Notes: generated by a model not told the origin, from the letters alone. A DNA stretch of 6,123 bases from Mariaggregatimicrobium sp964498785 (GCA_964498785.1 CAZCJL010000213.1:1-6123); one strand, 5' to 3'; counted from the stretch's first letter, positions 1-6,070 are shown. Made by a program: numbers and translations.

Positions 1-360
1 TGCAATGCGTGCCAACGCAAAGCGTAGGCACGAGAGGGATTGGAGAGAGCCAAACCTCTCGTCAAATCTCGTTCCCACGTTTTACGTGGGAATGCATTTA
101 ACGACGCTTTGCGTCGTAGAATGTTATGTGGCACAGAACCAGGTTAAGGACGCAAAGCGTCATGTAATGCGTGCCAACGCGAAGCGTAGGCACGAGAGGG
201 ATTGGAGAAAGCCAAACTCTCGCCCAATCTCGTTCCCACGTTTTACGTGGGAATGCATTTAACGACGCTTTGCGTCGTAGAATGTTATGTGGCACAGAAC
301 CAGGTTAAGGACGCAAAGCATCATGCAATGCGTGCCAACGCAAAGCGTAGGCACGAGAAC
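1..360. repeat. Left block of tandem palindromic elements (about 162-bp period)
   Basis: This stretch has no credible gene and consists of tandem copies of one composite element. A unit starting with AATGCGTGCCAACG recurs at 4, 166 and 327 (periods 162 and 161). Within it are two complete 129-bp elements, 68-196 and 229-357, each running from CTCGTTCCCACG to GTAGGCACGAG; the right end of a third lies at 1-36. Each element holds four stem-loops. In the first copy these are A 72-92 (9-bp stem, TTT loop), B 101-117 (7-bp stem, TTT loop), C 149-161 (5-bp stem, AAA loop) and D 171-193 (one internal A-A mismatch). Halves A+B and C+D are imperfect inverted copies of each other. Open frames across this block are repeat read-through, not genes. 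Confidence 0.93.
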
Positions 361-383
361 GTGAGGGATGACAACAAATAAAT

Positions 384-388
384 AAGGA
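384..388 (+). promoter_or_regulatory. Ribosome binding site of cas6
   Basis: AAGGA lies 8 nt before the ATG at 397, in a short A-rich leader that begins right after the last repeat element. It supports the 397 start. I could not find a convincing -35/-10 pair in the few unique bases between the repeat and this site, so the promoter may lie inside or upstream of the repeat block. Confidence 0.7.
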
Positions 389-396
389 TAAAAACA

Positions 397-1410
397 ATGA
401 TTTCATCTCATCAAAAATCAGAAACTGCTTGGCAGGAAATTCTAAAACAACAATCTTTCTCATGGGCGTTTTTTAAGATTGTGCTTCATGCAGCCGAACA
501 GGGGCAGTTGCCTGATTACAAAGGCTCCATGTTGCGCGGCGGATTTGGCGCGGCGTTTCGTAAGGTGAGCTGCACCAATTTTAACATGGAATGCCGCTCA
601 TGTATGATGAACCGCACCTGCCCGTATGCCTATATTTTTGAAACGCCAAATACCGGCGATAATAATGTTTCGCATCAGGCGGAAAATTTACCGCATCCGT
701 TTGTGATCGAACCGCCAGAGTCCGGGCAAAATCATTACAGCACAGGGGATGAGCTGGTATTTTCCCTACTACTGTTCGGCAAAGCCGTGCCCTTTCTCCC
801 CTACTTCATTTACGCGTTTGACAGAATGGCAAATAGAGGACTGGGCACCGGTAAAATCCGTTTTCATTTAAGCGCAGGGTTTGCCCATCAAAATTTGGAA
901 AATCATGAAGAATTGATGCAAATTTATGATGGCGACGCGCAATTGTTGAATGGAAACTTTCATACATGGAATATGCAGGAACTGAATACCCCGGATCATA
1001 ATTCAGAGAATATGCAGCTCACAATACGGCTCATCACACCGGCGCGTCTGGTTCAACATGGAAAATTAGTGCAATCCATTTCCTTTGAACTATTCGTCCG
1101 AAACTTGTTGCGCCGCGTTTCATTACTCGCGAAAATTCATTGTCAGTCCGATTGGAACGTGCCGTATGCGGAAATCCTAAAAAGCGCCCGCCACGTGCGT
1201 ACAATTCAGGATAACACGCAGTGGTTCGACTGGACCCGCTACTCTTCACGCCAGAAACGGCGTATGAAGTTAGGCGGTCTGGTGGGAACAATCGTCTTCG
1301 AGGGCGACATCTCGCCGTTTTTACCACTGCTGATGTTGGGGCAGTATACGCATTTTGGGAAGAATGCGACGTTTGGGTTGGGGAAGTATCGGCTGGAGAT
1401 AAGAAATTAG
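397..1410 (+). CDS. cas6: Cas6-family CRISPR RNA-processing endoribonuclease (RAMP superfamily)
   Basis: A 337-residue protein of the Cas6/RAMP type. Cas6 proteins bind the repeat in the long CRISPR transcript and cut it at a fixed site to give crRNA; they act in the cytoplasm and use no metal for cleavage. Visible signs are the N-terminal LPDYKGSMLRGGFGAAFR stretch (about residues 38-55), typical of the first RAMP fold. A cysteine cluster follows at C59, C66, C69 and C75, probably a metal-binding or structural insert seen in this subfamily. RGLGTGKIRF (about 147-156) is a glycine-rich RAMP loop. The C-terminal HFGKNATFGLGKYRL (about 319-333) is the G-rich loop that closes Cas6 domains. Length fits the long Cas6 variants associated with type III systems. 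The catalytic histidine cannot be named with confidence; H319 is only a candidate. The start at 397 has a well-spaced AAGGA. Downstream, 526 bp of repeats separate it from the RT-primase gene on the same strand. No CRISPR array lies in the window for it to process. Confidence 0.85.
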   Translation: MISSHQKSETAWQEILKQQSFSWAFFKIVLHAAEQGQLPDYKGSMLRGGFGAAFRKVSCTNFNMECRSCMMNRTCPYAYIFETPNTGDNNVSHQAENLPHPFVIEPPESGQNHYSTGDELVFSLLLFGKAVPFLPYFIYAFDRMANRGLGTGKIRFHLSAGFAHQNLENHEELMQIYDGDAQLLNGNFHTWNMQELNTPDHNSENMQLTIRLITPARLVQHGKLVQSISFELFVRNLLRRVSLLAKIHCQSDWNVPYAEILKSARHVRTIQDNTQWFDWTRYSSRQKRRMKLGGLVGTIVFEGDISPFLPLLMLGQYTHFGKNATFGLGKYRLEIRN

Positions 1411-1925
1411 CCAATTATTTCTCGTGCCCACGTTTTACGTGGGTACGCCTTGTATGACGCTTTGCGTCATGAGGCAGGTTTTGTGGTACTTACTGATTTA
1501 CGACGCAAAGCGTCGAAGAAGGCATTCCAACGCAAAGCGTTGGAACGAGGTTTCCGGGTGTGAACAGATAATAGCTCTCGTGCCCACGCTTCGCGTGGGT
1601 ACGCCTTGTATGACGCTTCGCGTCATAAGGCATGTGTTCTGTGGTACTTACTGATTTACGACGCTAAGCGTCGAAGAATGCATTCCAACGCAAAGCGTTG
1701 GAACGAGGTTTCCGGGTGTGAACAGATAATAGCTCTCGTGCCCACGCTTCGCGTGGGTACGCCTTGTATGACGCTTCGCGTCATAAGGCATGTGTTCTGT
1801 GGTACTTACTGATTTACGACGCAAAGCGTCGAAGAATGCATTCCAACGCAAAGCGTTGGAACGAGACGACGGAGAGGCGTTCCAACGCAAAGCGTTGGAA
1901 CGAGTACTGGTTTTAAAAAATGAAA
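1411..1925. repeat. Middle block: three complete palindromic elements plus one solo hairpin
   Basis: The whole gap between cas6 and the RT-primase gene is repeat DNA. Complete elements lie at 1421-1549 (129 bp), 1577-1707 (131 bp) and 1735-1865 (131 bp), period 156-158 bp, each from CTCGTGCCCACG to GTTGGAACGAG. Copies 2 and 3 are almost identical and differ from copy 1 by paired changes: the stem-closing T-A of hairpin A becomes C-G. A linker beginning TTTCCGGGTGTG separates the copies. A further solo D hairpin follows at 1878-1902. No promoter, terminator T-tract or gene is evident here; the frames open in both directions read only through repeats. Confidence 0.92.
1878..1902 (+). repeat. 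Perfect stem-loop just upstream of the RT-primase gene
   Basis: A solo copy of hairpin D: an 11-bp perfect stem (CGTTCCAACGC with its complement) around an AAA loop, ending 34 nt before the ATG at 1937. If transcription starts upstream it will sit in the 5' leader. It lacks a following T-run, so it is not an intrinsic terminator. It is most simply a solo half of the flanking repeat family; a regulatory role is possible but not shown. Confidence 0.8.
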
Positions 1926-1928
1926 GGA
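1923..1928 (+). promoter_or_regulatory. Ribosome binding site that decides the RT-primase start
   Basis: AAAGGA lies 8 nt before the ATG at 1937. A second in-frame ATG at 1928 overlaps this site and so is unlikely to be used. The frame stays open back to an ATG at 1790, but those codons are made of repeat DNA and have no homology-like character. Confidence 0.7.
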
Positions 1929-1936
1929 TGATAATA

Positions 1937-4849
1937 ATGGGTGCATCCAACTTATGGGATCGAATATGCACTGAGGAAAATTTTTTCGAGGCGTGGAACA
2001 AAGTGCGGGCAAATCTCGGCGCTCCGGGGCTGGACCGGGTGTCGATTACTGATTTTGAGTTGAATCTGGATCAGAATATCGGGCTGCTGCTGAATACCGT
2101 TCGTAGCGGAACCTATCAGCCGCTTGCGTATTTATCTTTCAAAATGAAAAAAGAATCCGGTAAATTTCGTGAACTGAAAATTCCGGCAGTACGCGACCGG
2201 GTGGTAATGGAGGCGATGCTGCTGCAATTGACGCCGATCTATGAACGGATTTTCCTTGATTGCAGTTATGCCTATCGCCCAAAAAAATCGGCGCTCAAAG
2301 CAGCCGACCGGGTGGAGCGTAATATCAAAAAAGGCAGAGAATGGGTGGTGGATGCGGACATCGAAAATTTCTTTGATAACGTCAATCGCAGCCTGCTGAT
2401 GGAAATGCTTGCCAAAGAGATCACCGAAAAGCAGGCGCTGTCGCTTATCGAACGCTGCATCAAGGCGGATAATATGGATTCGGATATCGGCGTTCCCCAG
2501 GGTGCGGCGATTTCTCCCCTGCTTGCGAACATCTATCTCCATCCGTTCGACGATCAAATGTCGCGCGGGGACTGGAACTACGTCCGGTTCAGCGATAATA
2601 TCGTGATTCTCTGCCATACGGAACAACTATCATACGAGGCTTTTGACAAAGCGAAAGCCTTTTTAGAGGATCCATTAAAACTAAAATTCAACCCGGATAA
2701 AACACACATTTTACATGCAAGCAAAGGATTCCTTTTTTTGGGATACAAATTTACCCTTGCCGGAAGAAAGCCTGGCGAACCATCTCTCAAAAAAATGAAA
2801 TCAAAAATCCAGACCACGCTGCAACAGGCGGGCGACGATCCGATTCGGGGACTAAAACGCAAGCTGGATGACATCATCCGCGGCTGGGTGAACTATTTTC
2901 AAATATCGCAAACTAACCGCGAACAACTGTTCGATCAATTACAAAAAGAGGATATACCGGATGCCGAACCCGCGTCGCGCGCGATTTTCCTTGCCGCACT
3001 CGCCCTTCATCTTGGGAAAAAAAAGGCGGCAGAATCATTCCTCACCAAATGCGACGCACATGAATTAAACGATGCCGAAATTCTCTATCAACAGGGTATT
3101 TTATTTGAAATGCTCGATCGTCCGGCAGACGCGCTGGATGCATACCTCGCCGCATTTCGCATCAATAACGACCACGCTGAAACTGCGTACCGCATCGGAC
3201 TGTTGCATCTGGCAGAAAATGATCACGATAAAGCCATTCGCTTTCTGCAAAAAGCAGTTCAAACAAAATCCGAATGGGCGCAGGCGCAGTACGCGCTGGC
3301 AGTCGCACTGAAAGCGTTCCAGCTTCATGGCGCCGCGAACAGGGCTTTTGCCCGGGCATTTCAGCTCGATCCGAAACTGAAAACCGCAGCACCGATCAGG
3401 AAAAAACCGGCCCGGTTACGAAAATCCGCGCAAACCATTTCCTTTTCAAAAGAAAATATCGACCTTTTTCTCTCGCTGTTTTCCGGCAGGGAAGGCGTGT
3501 ATGCCAAACAATGGTGCGACCAGAGCGGCAGAATCGGGTATGCCCCGGTGTATCAACCGCTGTCAGCCGATCCCGTGCGCCAGCATCTGTTGGGAAATGA
3601 AACCATTGGCAGCTATTTTTTGCGCGCCGATAATACCGTCGCCTATTTTGCCATTGATATCGATATTTCCAGAGAAGCCCGGCTGAAAACCGGCGCCGGC
3701 ACTCAACCCGATGACAAATGGCTGGAACTTACCCAACTGGAAGCCGTCAGCTTTATCCGTGTCTGCAAACAACTGGGCGTATCCTGCTATGTGGAAGACA
3801 GCGGACACAAAGGCAGACACCTCTGGTTCTTTCTGGCTGAGCCCATTCCCGCAAGAGATGCCATCGCCTTTGCCAAACAGTTAATCACTGTAAAAGGACA
3901 AACGCCGCCCGGACTCACGCTGGAAATTTTTCCAAAAGAACCGGGCGTCTCTGCGCAGGCGCTGGGATCTATGGTCAAACTGCCGCTGGGAATTCATAAA
4001 CTCACCGGACGGCGCTGCCTGTTTCTCAAATCCGATGGCGAGCCGTTCGAAGATCAGTGGTACTGCCTGCAATCTGTAGAAAAAATTACACGCAATCAAT
4101 TCGAAAAAGCCTTTGACCGCATCAAAAAAGGAAGCCTGGAACCGGATGAAACGTCCATCGACACCACCGAAGTCGATAACATGATCCGCAGTTGCAATGT
4201 GCTCAACTATCTGCAAAACAAAGCGCAGACAGAACATCATCTGACTCACATCGACCGCCTGACGCTGCTGCACACGCTGGGACATTTCGGCGAAGCCGGC
4301 AGATACAAAATTCACAAGATCATCTGCAACACCTATAATTACAGCCATCGCATCACCGAACGCTGGGTGAAACGGCGAAAAGGCTCGCCCGTCTCCTGTC
4401 CCAAAATCCGGGACTGGCAGTCGCACATCACCCCGTCTGTGGGCTGTTACTGCCAGTTTCCCAAAGATGCAAAATCATACCCCACGCCGGTGCTGCACGT
4501 CCGTCCCGACTTTCAACCACCGCCATTTAAAAGAGAAAATGAGCGGACAGATAAACCTCCCCGGGCCGGACAACCGCAGCCACAGCAACAACAAACAGAT
4601 CATTCACCACAACAGGAGCAGCCCATGCAAAAGAAACCTGAAATGAGCATCGAAGACATCGAAAAATTAGTGGGGGACTACACCCGGATTCGCAAGGAAT
4701 TCAGAACCATCGAAGATCAGAAAAAAGACCTCGAAACCGCGCTGCACGCACTGTTCGAATCCCAAAAATGCGACCGCATCGATCTGAAAATAGGAACCCT
4801 GCGCCGGGTGAAAGAAGGAGAGAAGGTGAAGTGGATCATAGAGATTTGA
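1937..4849 (+). CDS. Reverse transcriptase-TPR-primase fusion (RT-fused CRISPR-associated primase-polymerase, CAPP)
   Basis: A 970-residue multidomain protein. Residues 1-325 are a group II intron-like RT: the motif A region reads DADIENFFDNV with catalytic D141, the motif B region GVPQGAAISPLLANIYL at 185-201, the catalytic box FSDN at 218-221 where YADD is usual, FLFLGYKF at 265-272, and a maturase-like remnant GWVNYF at 316-321. No endonuclease domain follows. Residues about 347-480 form three to four TPR-like helical pairs. Residues about 500-735 are an AEP primase: D574 and D576 in AIDID (motif I), H628 in SGHKGRHLWFF (motif II), and LEIFPKE then VKLPLGIHKLTGRR around 662-693 (motif III region, E663 a candidate third acid). 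Residues 745-841 hold cysteines C753, C797, C821, C837 and C839, resembling a PriL-like Fe-S module. A Pro/Gln linker (about 850-898) leads to a coiled coil (about 902-940). The known CAPP family is linked to CRISPR adaptation; RT and primase activity here are inferred. The start at 1937 rests on the AAAGGA site. Confidence 0.88.
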   Translation: MGASNLWDRICTEENFFEAWNKVRANLGAPGLDRVSITDFELNLDQNIGLLLNTVRSGTYQPLAYLSFKMKKESGKFRELKIPAVRDRVVMEAMLLQLTPIYERIFLDCSYAYRPKKSALKAADRVERNIKKGREWVVDADIENFFDNVNRSLLMEMLAKEITEKQALSLIERCIKADNMDSDIGVPQGAAISPLLANIYLHPFDDQMSRGDWNYVRFSDNIVILCHTEQLSYEAFDKAKAFLEDPLKLKFNPDKTHILHASKGFLFLGYKFTLAGRKPGEPSLKKMKSKIQTTLQQAGDDPIRGLKRKLDDIIRGWVNYFQISQTNREQLFDQLQKEDIPDAEPASRAIFLAALALHLGKKKAAESFLTKCDAHELNDAEILYQQGILFEMLDRPADALDAYLAAFRINNDHAETAYRIGLLHLAENDHDKAIRFLQKAVQTKSEWAQAQYALAVALKAFQLHGAANRAFARAFQLDPKLKTAAPIRKKPARLRKSAQTISFSKENIDLFLSLFSGREGVYAKQWCDQSGRIGYAPVYQPLSADPVRQHLLGNETIGSYFLRADNTVAYFAIDIDISREARLKTGAGTQPDDKWLELTQLEAVSFIRVCKQLGVSCYVEDSGHKGRHLWFFLAEPIPARDAIAFAKQLITVKGQTPPGLTLEIFPKEPGVSAQALGSMVKLPLGIHKLTGRRCLFLKSDGEPFEDQWYCLQSVEKITRNQFEKAFDRIKKGSLEPDETSIDTTEVDNMIRSCNVLNYLQNKAQTEHHLTHIDRLTLLHTLGHFGEAGRYKIHKIICNTYNYSHRITERWVKRRKGSPVSCPKIRDWQSHITPSVGCYCQFPKDAKSYPTPVLHVRPDFQPPPFKRENERTDKPPRAGQPQPQQQQTDHSPQQEQPMQKKPEMSIEDIEKLVGDYTRIRKEFRTIEDQKKDLETALHALFESQKCDRIDLKIGTLRRVKEGEKVKWIIEI
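4614..4627 (+). promoter_or_regulatory. Possible internal ribosome binding site and start within the RT-primase gene
   Basis: AGGAG at 4614-4618 stands 6 nt before an in-frame ATG at 4625 (M897). Translation from here would give a separate 74-residue protein made of the C-terminal coiled coil and basic tail, directly after the low-complexity linker. The AGGAG may arise by chance from CAG-GAG (Gln-Glu) codons, so this is only a candidate. Confidence 0.25.
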
Positions 4850-4864
4850 GGAGTGGTAAACAGA

Positions 4865-4891
4865 GAATAGTGAATTGTGAATAGTGAATAG
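4865..4891. repeat. Short AT-rich GTGAATA tandem repeat
   Basis: Degenerate copies of the heptamer GTGAATA/GTGAATT stand directly before a CTCGTTCCC half-element. The same arrangement recurs at 6029-6062 before the element at 6071, so this tract appears to travel with, or be a preferred neighbour of, the palindromic repeats. Confidence 0.75.
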
Positions 4892-4893
4892 AA

Positions 4894-5311
4894 CTCGTTC
4901 CCACGTTTTACGTGGGACTGCATCCGGTAACTCGTTCCCACGTTTTACGTGGGAATGCCTTTAACGACGCTTTGCGTCGTACAACATCATCTGTACTGCA
5001 CCGAATATTGACGCAAAGCGTCATGCCAGGCGTACCAACGCAAAGCGTTGGCACGAGAACGATGGGGTAAACGCAAAGCGTTGGCACGAGATGGATTGCA
5101 GGAGAACGTCTCTCGTTCCCACGTTTTACGTAAGATTACACCCGGATACTCGTTCCCACGTTTTACGTGGGAATGCATTTATAGACGCTTTGCGTCGTAC
5201 AACATCATCTGTACTGCACCGGAATAATTGACGCAAAGCGTCATACCAGGCGTGCCAACGCAAAGCATTGGCACGAGAACGGATGGGGTAAACGCAAAGC
5301 ATTGGCACGAG
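4894..5311. repeat. Right block: 218-bp duplicated composite of palindromic elements
   Basis: Two tandem copies of a composite, starting at 4894 and 5112 (period 218 bp). Each has a solo A hairpin (4894 onward; 5112 onward), a complete element (4931-5057, 127 bp; 5149-5277, 129 bp), and a solo partial D end (5070-5090; 5290-5311). The second copy has drifted: in hairpin A' the right arm CGTGGG became CGTAAG, and GCGTTGGC became GCATTGGC in D. The block separates the 3' ends of the convergent RT-primase gene and the toxin gene. No gene is seen in it. Confidence 0.92.
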
Positions 5312-5320
5312 AAAAAATTA

Positions 5321-5332
5321 AATTGTTCATTG
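5321..5332. repeat. Left copy of a 12-bp direct repeat flanking the toxin-antitoxin module
   Basis: AATTGTTCATTG occurs here and again at 5969-5980 in the same orientation, bracketing the two toxin-antitoxin genes. It may be a footprint of insertion or may be chance in AT-rich DNA. Confidence 0.4.
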
Positions 5333-5361
5333 CTTATTGATCATCGCTCTTTGGCAATTTC

Positions 5362-5724
5362 TTAAATATCATCGGGATAAATATGATAGCTGTTATCCCT
5401 TAATAACAATGTTTTTGATCTCATTTTATGCATATCGAAATGGGTTAGAGCATACGTCAATTTTTCGGTGATACTGCGTCTGTTCGGCTGACGCAGCGCA
5501 ATAACAATAACACCGTAGTGCTCATCAAACAATGAGGGAATGGTATGAAAAAAATCTCTGTCTGTTGTTAATAAAATGGCTTGCTCTTTTTGTGCTAATT
5601 TAAAAATCAATTTATCATTAGCACCTTCATATTCGGTCGCTCGGATATCAAATACTTTAAAGCCTTTTCCCTCTAGTAAAGTTGTGACAGAACGAGGGAA
5701 ATTTTCATCGAGGAAAAAATTCAT
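5362..5724 (-). CDS. DUF5615 PIN-like toxin
   Basis: A 120-residue protein of the DUF5615 (COG4634, Mut7-C/PIN-like) family, predicted to be the toxin of a two-gene module and probably an RNase. The family's acidic residues are visible: D6 and E7 in FLDENFP at the N terminus, D37 in ANDKLI, and D55 and D57 in LTTDRDFF. These match the metal-binding set of PIN-like nucleases. Its ATG overlaps the stop of the upstream DUF433 gene by 4 nt (ATGA), so the two are translationally coupled, as is usual for this pair. The gene is convergent with the RT-primase gene and lies between repeat blocks. It appears intact; length is normal for the family. RNase activity is inferred from fold, not shown here. 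Confidence 0.88.
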   Translation of the reverse strand: MNFFLDENFPRSVTTLLEGKGFKVFDIRATEYEGANDKLIFKLAQKEQAILLTTDRDFFHTIPSLFDEHYGVIVIALRQPNRRSITEKLTYALTHFDMHKMRSKTLLLRDNSYHIYPDDI

Positions 5725-5951
5725 ACGATATCAGCTTCGTATGAATGGCTTTCAAAATTAGCAAGCTCACTTCCGTATTGGAGTGCTGCATAGATATCTT
5801 TTTTAGTAATATTGGGGTAATCTTCCAATATTTGTTCTATGGTTTCGCCGGCAGCTAATGCACCCAAAATATTACTCACCAACACCCGGGTCCCTTTTAT
5901 AACGGGTTTACCGTGACAGATATCAGGAGAAATGTGAATTCTATTCTTCAT
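5721..5951 (-). CDS. DUF433 antitoxin
   Basis: A 76-residue protein of the DUF433 (COG2442) family, the usual partner and predicted antitoxin of DUF5615 proteins. The family signature is clear: residues 12-22 read CHGKPVIKGTR, followed by VSNILGALAAGETIEQILEDYP and ITKKDIYAALQYG, which form the helix-turn-helix-like core. The short acidic tail could be the part that contacts and neutralises the toxin. It is first in the operon, overlapping the toxin gene by 4 nt. DUF433 proteins are thought to bind DNA and may repress their own promoter, which here lies only about 35 nt upstream. The start at 5951 follows a weak AAAGAG site (5963-5968) with a rather long 11-nt spacer. Confidence 0.88.
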   Translation of the reverse strand: MKNRIHISPDICHGKPVIKGTRVLVSNILGALAAGETIEQILEDYPNITKKDIYAALQYGSELANFESHSYEADIV

Positions 5952-5968
5952 TGGTAAATATACTCTTT

Positions 5969-5980
5969 AATTGTTCATTG
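5969..5980. repeat. Right copy of the 12-bp direct repeat flanking the toxin-antitoxin module
   Basis: AATTGTTCATTG, identical to 5321-5332. It sits near the predicted transcription start of the antitoxin gene, so it could instead be part of an operator; only one copy is near the promoter. Confidence 0.4.
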
Positions 5981-5985
5981 ATGTT

Positions 5986-6014
5986 ATAATAACAAATTTT
6001 TTTTTTATAGTCAA
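5986..6014 (-). promoter_or_regulatory. Predicted sigma70-type promoter of the toxin-antitoxin operon
   Basis: On the minus strand TTGACT (6014-6009) and TATTAT (5991-5986) are separated by exactly 17 nt, with an A/T-rich spacer containing a long homopolymer run. Transcription would begin near 5979, giving a leader of about 28 nt before the DUF433 start. It is the best-looking promoter in the window. Confidence 0.65.
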
Positions 6015-6028
6015 GAGAATAAATAGCT

Positions 6029-6062
6029 AATAGTGAATTGTGAATAGTAAATAGTGAATAGT
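6029..6062. repeat. Second GTGAATA-type tandem repeat
   Basis: Degenerate heptamer copies (TAGTGAATTGTGAATAG then TAAATAGTGAATAG) as at 4865-4891, again directly before a CTCGTTCCC half-element. Confidence 0.7.
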
Positions 6063-6070
6063 ATATAGAA

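Noticed and set aside
5..262. 85-residue + strand open frame, and a 65-residue frame opposite it
   Set aside because: Entirely repeat DNA; the protein repeats itself with the repeat period and has no ribosome binding site.
1..360. CRISPR array
   Set aside because: The repeats are 129-bp composite palindromes with conserved, not unique, intervening sequence; there is no 25-40-bp repeat alternating with distinct spacers.
1034..1414. 126-residue minus-strand frame
   Set aside because: Lies opposite the well-supported cas6 reading frame and lacks recognisable family features.
1424..1812. Two overlapping small + strand frames in the middle block
   Set aside because: Read through tandem elements; their sequences are copies of each other.
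1421..1865. CRISPR array beside cas6
   Set aside because: Linkers between elements are near-identical copies, so they are not spacers; the unit is the same dispersed element found at the other ends of the window.
1878..1902. Rho-independent terminator after cas6
   Set aside because: Perfect stem-loop but no T-run follows it; identical stem-loops occur inside every element.
1790..1936. 49-residue N-terminal extension of the RT-primase protein
   Set aside because: Encoded by repeat and hairpin DNA; the RT-type N terminus and a proper AAAGGA site fit the 1937 start.
2132..2626. 164-residue minus-strand frame
   Set aside because: Antisense shadow of the RT domain, whose motifs on the plus strand are unmistakable.
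1937..2900. Intact group II intron
   Set aside because: The RT is group II-like, but there is no endonuclease domain, the maturase region is only a remnant, the frame continues into TPR and primase, and I see no domain V-type RNA structure around it.
3881..4426. 181-residue minus-strand frame
   Set aside because: Antisense shadow of the primase and cysteine module.
4987..5308. Two small minus-strand frames in the right block
   Set aside because: Repeat read-through only.
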